64,000 bases of DNA, taken from Carposina sasakii. Its lineage: Eukaryota > Arthropoda > Insecta > Lepidoptera > Carposinidae. Below the pieces are notes generated by a model. That model was not told the DNA's origin. It searched no databases and was given only the letters and a program-made list of their open reading frames with translations. Numbering within the stretch: the first letter of the stretch is position 1; each line of letters starts with the position of its first letter. The stretch is from contig CP053167.1 in the NCBI GenBank assembly GCA_014607495.2, positions 8,556,001 to 8,620,000 of the forward strand, written 5' to 3'. Of this stretch, positions 43,531 to 55,500 are shown in pieces. The position numbers and the translations under genes were made by a program.

Positions 43531-44419
43531 TGTGATGATGTGATTCCAGATACCTACCTAGTAATCTCATTGCCAGTATTGGAGTAGCTCCTGCCGCCAG
43601 TGCACTCGCCGCATTTTCTGTACCATCTGCTTTTGCTAAAGAGGTGAAGAAAAAGTAATAAGAACCAGAATAATCTTATGGTGTTATGGGCTTCAATCTC
43701 TTTGAGTAAATAGCTTTATACTAAGCTATGGAATTCCATTAGGTTCTATGAAACTTATTTAACAGGGTTCTTCCGGATATTGGGTTTAAGATTACTTCAC
43801 CTGTAAAATGTAGCTTAGCACGATTTTCAAATAATATTTGGTAAAAAAATTTTGGTGCCAAATTAACTAATTTATATAACTGTTTCATGCATTATAAATG
43901 GTAAAACCTTCCTTCTTCCCCCAATTTCCATGTAAAATTATTTGAAAGCATTTAGTATATATCATCACGCCCGTAAATTTATCATGCAAACTCATTATAA
44001 TTACGTACTTTGCGATGACTTTCAAAGTTGTTAGCTGACACAATAATTCATTGAATAGCCTTGTCATCCACTCTTCAACTTGTGCTGCGGCCTGTTGGAA
44101 TTTTGAGAATATAACTTTTCGCAAAATGTCCTTGTTAGTCAAATTTTCTTGTATGCGGCTACCGTATAATGTTATTATACTCATTGTTTTTAGACAAAGT
44201 TTTGTAATTAAATATTGCGTACGGCCGCATGTTTTGACTCATCGGAAAGATTTTTAATTTAAAAGTTTTTTTTTATTACAAGAGAGCTTCTATCTAAAAA
44301 TATATTTGTACAAAAGATGGTTTTTAATTTAAAACTTATGCTAAATGAATAATTAGAAAGAAAACATAATCTATAGGTACTCAATATAAAATCAAGGTAA
44401 ATAATATTAGGTATATTGA
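43531..44419. other. No gene seen
   Basis: The opposing frames at 43885-44184 (-) and 44051-44257 (+) overlap and have no recognised features. Confidence 0.3.
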
Positions 44420-44729
44420 AATTGCATGCTTGGGATCTCTTTGCGTGATCGAATCAGAAATGAGGAGATACGCAGACGTACAAAGATCATCGACATAGCT
44501 CAACGGTCCAGCAAGCTGAAGTGGTAATAGGCAGGGCACATAGCTCGAAGAACTGATGGCCGATGTCGGCAAGCGCAGCGTGGGAAGGCCACCCGCGAGG
44601 GGGTCGGACGACCTGGCCAAGGTCGCAGGCTGCTTCCGACCGGTCGGAGTGGAGGTTGTTGGGGGAAGCCTATGTCCAACAGTGGTCTTCTCAGGGCTGT
44701 AAATGATGATGATGATGATGATGATATTG
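44420..44729 (+). mobile_element. RTE-clade LINE, C-terminal ORF2 fragment with (GAT)n tail
   Basis: Coding remnants: CLGSLCVIESEMRRYADVQ-like and QRSSKLKW-stop, then IGRAHSSKN in shifted frames, GKRSVGRPPARGS and the 3' end CAACAGTGGTCTTCTCAGGG with a (GAT)8-type tail at 44703-44729. An internal deletion removes the middle of the RTDG...VGRPP segment relative to 1130-1600. Confidence 0.7.
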
Positions 44730-47205
44730 AAATTAGTTGGAAGCGCTCAAAGAAAAATTGCAATAAAACAAAATATTACGAAAGAAACAATTTATTTCAT
44801 AGTTATTTTCACTAACAGTGCACTCACAGTCAAAAGTTTCTAGAGACAAGAAACTCTGCCTAAACAATAAAAAAAATGGCAAAAAATAACCTCAAAATCA
44901 GCGTGTTGTACAAATAGCTCACACTTATTACAGTGAAATATACATCATTTTGGTTAATTCCCAACTCGACAAGCTCCATTTATACTTGAAAGGAATGAAT
45001 GACTAAAAGCTTATTTGAGACGTGATTCAAAATAACTTTAATTTCAATTATCAAAATAGTAGTCATGTCGTTATGATTCACATTTGCATTTCCCCAATTT
45101 ATAAAAGTTGAGCCGTGCGTGTTACATAACCTCAAAACATTGTTTAAGCCCTAGGTAAACAAGACAAATTTTGAGAGTAATTTTACTGTCAAATGTCATT
45201 TTAATTGTCTTCAAAATAGAAGTAGTCTTGTAATATGTAACATCCCAATATTTTACAAAAAGGCAACGTAACGTAATATTATTATGTTGGATACAATGAC
45301 AAAATGACTGAATTTTTCGACTTTCCCTTAATTAAATTGAGGCAGTGATTAAACATATACTTAGGCACTGTTTATATACATATTTCGCAGAGTTGATAGA
45401 TATTAAATTTGACACACCTAAAGATATTTTTAGTTATATTTTAATTTAACCTTTGCCTTATTTTTTTGTTTTAGTTTTGTGTGTACACAATAAACAATAA
45501 TAATAAGAAAATGTAGAGCTGAGAACAACCTTATATAAATAGAATTTGAGTGTCTATAATTAGAAGGCCGTGATCGTAGGCATTATAACAAGTACCTATA
45601 TTAGACTAGAATTAATACATTTAGTAAGACATGAGTGACAACAACATAGATTATAATTAGAGCCAGAATAAAACTTTAAAAATTCAATCAACAGTTACTT
45701 AGAGATAACTGTACAATATACTCGTACATTGTGGAATAGATAATAATAGAATAATATATTTGAATAATATAATTGTACATTCAAAACAATAGAGACATTC
45801 ACAGTTCTAAAGGACAATGAGAATATACGGGCTCATCCATAAATAATATTTGCTTAACAGTGTATAGGCGTTTTGAAATAGTTTGTGTATCTAAATCAAA
45901 GGTAAGTTTTAATTACATCTAACTACAGTTAAATGTGAGAATTATTACTATTTATTTTATCTCATAATTATTTATACCCAGCAAGTTAATAGGCGCATGA
46001 CTGAAGAGTTTTGTTCGAGTCATAATATACATAATTTTTTAAAGAATTAAATTAATCGACTATGTACTATGTAATGACGTTATGTTATATTGTATATCTT
46101 GAAATAATACATTGGTGCCGAGCAAATACTATTTATTTGGTATTTTAATTTTATTCCAATTAAGTGTATCTATTTGCTTGTAATTCGCTCGGTTAGAATT
46201 TTGTCTACTGCTTGGTATAGTATTAAAAAGTAGCTAAATTAGCAGAAATTTCTAACAAGAACTGAATAATTTTATAATATTTGGTTTTTCTTCAATGCTC
46301 TATTGTATCAAGGTTGCTTTATACGCATTATCTGATAAAGATATTTTTTTTAAATATTTAATGAGTGATGGATGATTCGAATTTATTTTATTTACAACAA
46401 ATCCGTGTTATTGTAAAAAAAAACATTAAAAACATTTTTCGTTCCTTTTGACAATGCATAGTCTATATTTTTTTTTGTTAATTGCCCAGTAAAATGAATA
46501 CTAATAACGTCATCTATCGTCGTCATTTATCATAACTACTTTTTAGGGTTTCCTACCAATCTACCTTTTTACCGATTGAAAAATTAAATCTACGCATTTT
46601 CACATTTACAAGCCCTATAAATAAAGCTAAATGACTAAATGTTTATTACTAACATTTTATAAATTACATGCGATATGTGCCTTAAATATTTTTAAAGCAT
46701 AGCGAACATTTTTATATTCTACTTCAATACATAATTCGTTATACACAGTAAATTTAACAATAAATTCACAACACTGTATAATGCAAAACGGTAATACGAC
46801 GGATACGACAAAAAAACATTTTGAGTTAAAGAAAAGAAAAAAATGATGATATTAGTATAGAAAATTAGCATTATTTGTTATATTACTTATTAATGAACAA
46901 CTGCGTATATGATAACAAAGTAAAATATCAAAGAGAAAATTGTTTTTTGTATTTTTGGGAGCGAAAATCATATCATAATATTTTTTAAATAATCCAGACC
47001 GTATAAGCGAAGAATTGATTATTAAAAAACGAGCACATTTTAATAATACATTAAGTAAGAAAGCACATTAACTATTTTAGAACATACGCTTTTTGTATTA
47101 TTAGGTAATATTATGATTAACAATTATTTTTCTACATTCAATTATTATTTGAGATCTGTAAATGCACAACTAGATTCTTAATAATAAATATTAGACCTTA
47201 CGTAT
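44730..47205. other. Very AT-rich, repeat-poor stretch
   Basis: No recognised repeat, exon or long frame over 2.4 kb, unusual for this window. It might be an extended 3' UTR or downstream region of a - strand gene. I see no direct evidence. Confidence 0.3.
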
Positions 47206-47601
47206 CTAAACTTGAAGGATTTCGTTATTTGCACATAAGATAAGTTGTTTATAAATTGCTTTTTTATTAAATAAATTTTGTAGTGTTGGTTTTGAAACGT
47301 CCTCCATCTCATAAGTAGGCAAAGCATTAAATATTAACAATTTTATAAAAATATAAACAGATTTTATTTCACTGTCATTTTTTCCGGACTTATAGAAAAA
47401 CAAATCAAATAAATATTCCCTAAAAATGGGAAATTTAGTGTCATATATCACCAATAATTCCGAAAGCAATTGTAAGAGATTTACATCTATATTTTTTTTA
47501 TATATTTTACTACAATTTTGTAAGCCAAATACAAGTAACAATTTTTTTATATAAAATTTACTAAAAAGTTTATTAATGAGTTCCAATTCACTTCTCTAAA
47601 A
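47206..47601 (-). CDS. Candidate exon of an unrecognised protein
   Basis: A 126-codon open frame (from ATG at 47586) in about 25% GC sequence, where long frames are rare by chance. On the - strand it is directly preceded by CTATTGTTTTTAG, a good 3' splice site, after which the frame stays open to the TAG at 47206. The protein is Leu/Ile/Phe/Lys-rich and looks all-helical (LLQLLSELLVIYDTKFPIF, SVYIFIKLLIFNALPTYE, LFNKKAIYKQLILCANNE), as in HEAT/ARM-like folds; I cannot name a family. It could be the terminal exon of an unseen gene, a decayed gene or chance. No upstream partner exon was found up to 49455. Confidence 0.3.
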
Positions 47602-48093
47602 ACAATAGTTTTTATTTTGTTAAATTGAATGCGTATGTATGCGATTCGTATAAGTACTTTTTCTTACACCTACATTGTATGCGTTACATCTAAATAAGTC
47701 GTAAGTATCCCGAGTTTGACTTTATTTACAATTTCTTATCAAACGAATTGTAAAACTTTACATGAATGAACATCTATTTATATTATTACATTACAATAAA
47801 TATACTTACATTAATTAGGTACAGTAAAATCCAATTTGATTCGATACATACGTTATATCATAACAATAAATAAGAAAATCTTACTATCCTTATTTATATG
47901 GATATATTTACTAATATATATAGTTATAGATATAGACAAAAAGTTGTGTAGAAAATCCAATATGTGTGTAGATCAAAATCATGAATACCATAAATCTTAT
48001 AATGCAGTTTGTACATTAAAATATTGCTTTTTACAAGATAAATATTGGACTATATTCCTGGGAGCAAGATTTAAATCCTTTTAATAGTTGTTT

Positions 48094-48290
48094 GTAATGC
48101 GAACGGCTAAGGAGTGGAATGCACTTCCTGCCGATGTATTTCCCGAGCACTACAACATTGGTCTCTTCAAAGCTAGAGTGAATAGGCACTTTCTAGGCAA
48201 ACATGTACCACCTTAGGCCGCATCTTGCTTAACATCAGGCACGATGGTGGTCAAATGTTTGCCTAGCTAATTGTAAAATATTTTCTTTAA
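48094..48290 (+). mobile_element. LINE ORF2 C-terminal fragment and 3' UTR
   Basis: A reading to the TAG at 48214-48216 encodes RTAKEWNALPADVFPEHY and NIGLFKARVNRHFLGKH. The W-N-x-LP...V-F...FK-x-x-VNR pattern is the C-terminus of Jockey/CR1-group reverse transcriptases. It continues into GCATCTTGCTTAACATCAGG and TGTTTGCCTAGCTAATTGTA, the latter also present at 9683-9706. Confidence 0.65.
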
Positions 48291-48296
48291 AACGAA

Positions 48297-48700
48297 AAAC
48301 CGACTTCCTCCCAAACATCGTGCTTACTAAAGTAAAATTTTACAAAACCAAAATTCTCCATAAAAATCTAAAAACGGACTACTCGTGCCTTTTATATTTG
48401 AGGATATCCCTAGATTCCTTAGAGATTCCATCATCAGATGTTATGTTTTATATGTAGGTGATCAAAACGCTCAGTAAAAGTATAAAAACAGACTACATGT
48501 GCCTACAATATTTGAGGATTGCCCTCGATTTCTCCAAGATCCCATCATCAGATCCTGACATGGTGAATATGGGACCAACTTAGAAGCATACCATGACAAA
48601 CTATAAAAAAAATGAAATCGGTTCATAAATGATGGAGTTCTGAGGTAACAAACATAAAAAAAAACATACAGACGAATTGACTTTTTTGAAGTCGGTTAAA
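48297..48700. mobile_element. MITE with AACCGACTTC termini
   Basis: AAAACCGACTTC at the left, GAAGTCGGTT at the right. 404 bp. Inside, a block of about 110 bp is duplicated in tandem: TTTTATATTTGAGGATATCC...CCATCATCAGAT and CTACAATATTTGAGGATTGC...CCATCATCAGAT. No transposase. It sits directly after the LINE tail. Confidence 0.65.
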
Positions 48701-49454
48701 AATAAGCTTCATTCTTAAACTATTTAGCTATTATGGCAATAGGTACTATTTTTATAATTATGCAAGCACTATAATTTATAAAGTTAACATTAAATTAAAA
48801 TATTAACATATATATCAATATTGCAATGCAAATTTAAACAAATAATAATTATTAAGTTAGAACCTTCTAGAAAATGTGCCTTACGTACTCTTACCATACA
48901 GTTTACCTACCCTGATTACTATATAGGTAGGTATCTATTTATAAACTTCACAACATCTACCAGTTTTTTAATTACTTTAAAGCTTTTAGGAAATAATGAA
49001 AAAAATGCTACTTAAGTTAAATATCAGTGATAGATAATTTAAATAAGAATTTTGTTTTATTATATCAATAATCTTGAATGAATTGGTACTAGGTAATACT
49101 ATATCATTGGTAGGTATAGTACGTATATATATTTTTTACCAAAAAATGCTAATTGAATCAGAATTAAAATTATTTTTAACAAATAATACACCGAATACCT
49201 ATTCAACAATAAGCTTAAACACAACATATGGATATGACACAAATTACTGTCTAATATTAAAAATACCTTTGTATTATATTTTTCAAGGATTTAGACTACC
49301 GAGTATTGAAAATAAAAGCTACAGCTGCAGGGTAAGAACTTAAATATTTCGCACCCAACATTTTGACGGACAAACTTTTCAAATCAACAGTTTAAAAGCA
49401 ATTACGGCTATTTACAGTTTAGGTGTCTTGAATATTTTTGGAGCTTTGTTGTAA
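48701..49454 (-). other. Probable 3' UTR side of the cyclase gene
   Basis: Downstream of the cyclase stop (49455-49457) on the - strand. The first AATAAA on this strand is at 49061-49056, about 400 bp after the stop. The + strand frame 49074-49343 lies opposite and has no recognised features. Confidence 0.4.
49056..49061 (-). terminator. Candidate polyadenylation signal of sGC alpha
   Basis: AATAAA on the - strand, about 400 bp after the stop codon. First such hexamer noticed; no other support. Confidence 0.3.
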
Positions 49455-49532
49455 TTACGAAGAATCTTCAGCGACGTCGGGCTTAGTTTGACCGATGTTG
49501 AATTCTTTCAATGCTTGGCGGATGTGATCAAT
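49455..49532 (-). CDS. sGC alpha terminal exon
   Basis: 78 bp coding. Acceptor TTCGTTCGACAG, phase 0. Encodes [20 protein letters not shown] and AEDSS, then TAA. The in-phase junction with the previous exon (…GPEAAQ) and the helical HIRQALKEF character support it; the sequence itself is less conserved in the family. Confidence 0.75.
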   Translation of the reverse strand: MDHIRQALKEFNIGQTKPDVAEDSS

Positions 49533-52500
49533 CTGTCGAACGAAATGACTTGGAAATTTCGAGTGTCAAGTTATTATAACCTTGGAAATTTAATGTGTCA
49601 AATTTTTTGAAGTGAGCCCTTGAACCCACGAATATTTTATTATATATATCCCTAATCGTTCAAAAGTCCTTGGTTTAGTAAATCCTTTAGTAAGGAAAGG
49701 CCATAAAACATTTATTGTCACCAGTTTTAATCGTTGTTCAGTCAATACTGTAATTATTAATAACGTGTTTTTGGATTAACCAAAATACTAGAAAATAAGT
49801 TGCTCAGAATCGTATAGCGAATCGTATGAGCTTTATTTTAATATAATAGTTTAGCTCGTTGATTATGAATCACCGTGCAAGCCTACAGCGATAGGCAAAG
49901 CGTGGCTCTAATAAGGCATGACATTAGCTTATTGCAGTCCACTGCTGGACGTAGGCCTCCCCCAGGGCACGCCACAAGACTGCCATTGGGGGGTATTTGC
50001 CCATAGTCACCACGCTGGGCAGGCGGGTTGGTCACCGCAGTTTGTATTTTAGACTATGTTGTCAACACGGGAGGCGCTGCTGCCCATCTCCCGGAAATCT
50101 TTATTCGCCTCGTACGATACCCACGGGCAGACATGGGGTGGTACGAATTCTACTCGGCCAGATTAGAATAAGGTTTACAAAAATCAAACTCCACACTTAT
50201 TCAATTACATGTAAAGTATGTATTTACGATAATATTTGTACTTATCTTTTTAAATAATAACAACTTGATTAATTATTTTAATACAACATACCTATCAGTA
50301 TTTAGGTTAATCCAAAAAACAAATGATATAACATAAGCCCTTGACAACAAATTATTTGCAAGTTAACCTTACCTGAGCCGCCTCCGGGCCGGTGTCGGGA
50401 TGTGTGTACTTGTGTAGAAAATGACATGTTCCCGTTATATCCCTAGGGAACGAGTTGGGAAGGCAGGCACGATCCCGGGGCTCCATCTCGAAACCCGGGA
50501 ATTTTATTAGCCAGCTGCGAAAGAAGTTTTTTTTAAAGATATATGTGGTATTAATAATTTACTAAAGTAAGTAGATATCTATTTGTAGGTTGAAATTTTA
50601 GGATAAAGGGAGGGATATTTAAGGGATGAAATTTTCCCCTTTTTAATTGTATCGCTATCCTTGAAAATCACTATTTTTCTATCTTCATTACAAATATGAA
50701 TATAGCTGCCCCTTTATGTAAATATAATTATTATTGTACTCATTTATTATTATCTTTCTTTATTCCTACTCGTTTTAATAATTAAATTACTACAGCAACC
50801 GTTTTTATGCTGGTAATATTCTGTCCATATTAATATTGCTTCAAAAGATTTAATGAAAATATAATTTACAATATTAGTATAGGTGGGTACTGCTTGCTTT
50901 TTAGAATCAGTACGAACGAAGAGTTTATTAATTTGTGATATCATGAGACTGTTTTCAAGTAAAATTGTAAGATGGAGTATTTTTCTAAGAAGATTGAGTG
51001 AACTTGTATTATATTTTGTACCTTTATAGCAAATAAAAGCAAAAATTATAAAATAAATAAGTTATTTTTCTAATAAAAATGAAATAGCTATTTATTGTAC
51101 AAACTTTGTAATGAAAATTTTGTTCTTATTAAATGCACGTGTACCTACTACTTAAAGTACTATTTAATCTTTTAGATAAAATTCTCTTTCCAAGTAGAGA
51201 ATATATAATTAAATATTTATTTTAATTAATTTTTTGTTTTTATATATCGATATTAAATTGAATTTAGTTTTAAGATCTTTAACTAAATAAATAAGCGTTT
51301 GTTTTCTTAATTTATATTGCATTGTTCTGATTAAAGGTTTCTCATACATTTGTTTTGTTACAGAAAATATATTACTAGTTATACCTATACTATCTACAGT
51401 CCCTTTCGGCCGTCATGGCAACTAAACTTAGCAATCGGTTGTGAAAAAGGAATTTTTATTCTTTGCCAGCAACTAGTTGCGAACAAAGATTTTTTTTCGT
51501 TATACGCAACTAGTTGCAGACAAAGAATTTTTCAAAAACACTATTTTCAGTAGAAGAATAGTCTATCAAATTTAATCAGTAATTCCATATTAAATATGTA
51601 TATCAATTTTCAAAATTATTTCCAAGTATCTTAAGAGAAAAATTACTTGATACCAGAATTCAGGCAAATCTCATCGTAAAAAGTATTTGTAAACATTGAT
51701 TACTGCATGCAAACATAGTTAAACTGTGGCATAATAGTTTTTTCACCGTTTCTAGCGAGCATCTCAGGCGAGGCTTTTTTCGGGTGCCGCTTTTTGAATC
51801 AATGTCAAAAGTTCCAGAGTTATTGTTACAAGAACTGTCAAGAAAATCTCTCTAACTTACAAAAATATAAGTTACCGGGCGACATAGTTTTTTAGGTTAT
51901 TCGTCGAATGGCGAAACTTTTGTTGGCAAGGTAATATCGAAGTTTGAGACTCACTCTTTGGCATAGACATATGAGATTTACTTTTTACCTAGACCTCGAA
52001 GTTTGTATTGTAGATTTTCTATTTCTTCGTCCTTGACCCTGCTTGTCACGCTATAGGTCCTGGGTTCGAATCCTGGTAGGTGCAAACTGGTTGCACCAGG
52101 TAACTGTTTAGCTCTTGAAGCTATAGTCAGAAAGACCTTAATGGGGAATACGAAATACTCTGGATAATATAGAAACATGTAGATATAACCAAAGAACCCT
52201 TTTTTATGGCATAAGAAGCCTGGTAGTAGGCATACTAGTTGGATTTTTCTTTGCAAACAGAAACCTTATAATAAAATAAAATTCAAAATATAAACACAAG
52301 AGCTTTAAAAATAAAAATAAACTTTCTAGGAACTTTCTCTCAAATCTCAACTTTCTGTAAACATCGTCAGAAGATTCAGACAAAATTAGATTTTGGTCTC
52401 ACGTATAATGGTTTCTATTTGCATTGTTAGTTGCATTGGTAGTCCAGTTATCTACTTATACTTACTCATATGTGGTGGGACTGACGTTGATCTTGAGGGG

Positions 52501-55500
52501 TTCCGAGCCGGATTCAAACTTGTTGGCCAGGGTTACATTATGTCCAAATAGGCAGTACTTCAGCATGGTCTTTCCGACAACTCCTGCCAGGACTGTACCA
52601 GTGTGCAACCCTATACGCATCTGTTGGAAATTTTGGATAATTTGCGCTACATTGCTAGATTGAGAATTTGTACCCAAAAAGCAGCAGTAGAGTCACACCT
52701 TAAAATGTGAGATTCAACAAGCTAACTAGTAAAGTGAGTGTGGTTTGCACACCTCTGCCCAACTACATTTTAATGTTAGACGTGACTGTATGCATGTAGG
52801 GGTATCAAGAAGTATTTTGTGAAATATTTAATGCGTGTGGTGGGCTGGTAGTCGACGGACAGGTACAATATCATTACTGTATTTATAGTACATATAGACA
52901 TATGTAAATAGTTTATACTATACAATATTACATCGGCTAGATAAAGAGAGCGGCTGGTAGTGACTGGATGGCAAAAATGGGAGATCAAGCCTTATGGAAT
53001 GCATTTTAGCTTGATTAGATTCGTCTTTGTTGTACGAGTAACACAGTCAGTCAGGATTTTTTCTTTAAGTAAATGAGGTTATTTAATAATAATCTTAGTT
53101 TATTATATCATATAGTTAACAAAGGACATACAATTTATAGAAACCAAAAAAGGATAATGTTAAAGAATGATCATCATCATAAAGTCGTTAAGTCCATTGC
53201 TGATCATTATTCCTCACCAATGTTAAAGAATATTACATGTCTATTACATTTTTTCCAAACCTTTTATTACGATACCAACACTTTTATCAGTGTTATTATT
53301 AGTAGTTAAGTCAATCGTGTACACGAGTACCTACTCAAAATCGAGAATGCAATCTCTATGTTATCTCGACTACTATACACTCGAATATCGATATCGATTT
53401 GTGGTAATCGCTCATATCGAATCCGAGGATCTATTGTAATGAACTACATTAGTAGTACGTTTATGGTTACTTATATTGACTCGATTATAGTCACAAAGAT
53501 CGATAATGGCATTAATTAATGAGTAGATATCGGATTTTCGTGATGATAGTAATTTTTTATGTAAGTAAAAGAAAAACATCTTCATAAAAATACACGCAAA
53601 TTTAATCAATTTTTTAATTTTTATGTGTGTAGGTATGTAGTATGTGACATGTGGTATATTATGTACTAAACAAAACAGAATTATAAAAATTGATTCATGG
53701 TCCAAGTTTAAAAGAATGGGTGGGTCAAGCAAAATACTATTTTTTACCTAGGTAGCCCGCCATAGAGAACCTGACAAAAAAGTTGAAGACTCAAAATCAG
53801 TTAAAAAAATAAAATCCGTCAAACCTTGTATAACCCACTTTTCACCAGTCAGCTTACAAGTCCCACGTAAAAAAGGGTGAGTATACTACCATTTTTCAGA
53901 CACAAATATAACAAATTTATTGATCCAATGGGAAATGAGACATTTTACCTTGTACATTATAACGCTACCTAACTGTACATATGTTAAATGTTAACTGGTT
54001 ACCTGGAAGAAATCTCTATCAGAGATAAGCTCGCCTTTGTACATTATCTTTATAATATTAATATCATTTATGTTTTCTATGTGTACAATAAAGAATATGT
54101 AGTAATAATATTATTTTAATAAAACATAACGTAAAGTCATAAATAAAATTAATGAAAAAATCATTAATTACCTTAATAGGGTCTCCTTCATGCGTGCGAT
54201 GTCGGGCGCACGTTTCCACCATGCGCAGTGCCATCCACGCGATCTGTGGCGCATGGGTTTCGATCTTCCTGTGCAGGCCACTGGCCACGCAGTACGCATC
54301 TCCAATCGTTTCCACCTATGGTAATAGAACAGGTTTCACTATGCTATTTCATACGTGGAAGCATTGGATGCGCCTAGTCGGTATTGGTAGCCAGCGTATT
54401 TTCCATACTCTATGCAAATTGCTACTTTGATATTATAATTTTAAAATCTTCTTCTTTTCTTCTTCTTCAGCTTATTGCAGTCTACTGCTGGAACGAAGGC
54501 CTCCCCCAGAGCACGCCACTAGGCTACTGCCATAGGTGGGTTTTGCCCATAGTTACCACGCTGGGCAGGACGGGTTGGTGACCGCAGTGTGATTTTCGGA
54601 CTATGTTGTCAGCACGGGAGGCGCTGCCCGCTTCCCGGAAACCCTTAATCGCCTCGTACGATACCCACGGGCAGGCATGGGGTGGTACAAACTCTACTCT
54701 GCCGATACCACTCTAAGTTTTCACCAGGTAGTATATTATAGGTAATGATTGCATCCCCATGACCTACTTTGAAAAAGCCCAAAATGGCGGACGCTATAAT
54801 ATCAGCTTACGAGTATATCAAACAATATCATAACAAAGTACCTATCCTATCATGCATTTAAGGAAGGCGAAGTTTAATCCTCTTATAACTCAGAATTAAT
54901 GCTAAATAAAACAATAAATTTCAACTTAATGTCAGAGAATAAATATTTATGGTACCAAAATTTATAATGTTATTAATTTTAACGAGATTTACTTATCGTC
55001 GTATTTTAAACAAAACGATGATTTTTTTTAAATCAGTCCTTATCTATAAAGTGGAAATAACTAACATCCATGTATCATGAGAATATTCATACATAGTTAG
55101 AATACAAAACCGTTTATTGAATTATTGCAAATATTATCTATATTATTATTATAAAATTATTAATAAAGAAAATGGAAAATATTCTTCACCCGAGTGGGAA
55201 TCGAACCCACGACCACTGCAAACCGTGCCAGCCGCTATAACCGCTAAGCCACCGGCTCAATTACGCGGATGACGAATTTTACCATCTCTTTTCTAAATTA
55301 CATATTGGCAAATTATATTATTATTACCTACCTAATACTGGGTGTAAAAAGACAACTTTTTTCTTTTAATACCTCGTATTCTTTGTAACATCACGATCTT
55401 TTTTTTTCTATGGAAACACTCCTGGGAAACCACGGGTTTCCAAGATATTGAGGTCCAAAGTTACATGAATATCAGCATTTTTTTAAAATAAATCCATCTG

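Noticed and set aside
52621..52677. Upstream extension [19 protein letters not shown] of the cyclase exon
   Set aside because: The previous exon ends GDPIK in phase 0, and the acceptor TTTCCAACAG gives MRIGLHTG, the family sequence; the extension is intron.
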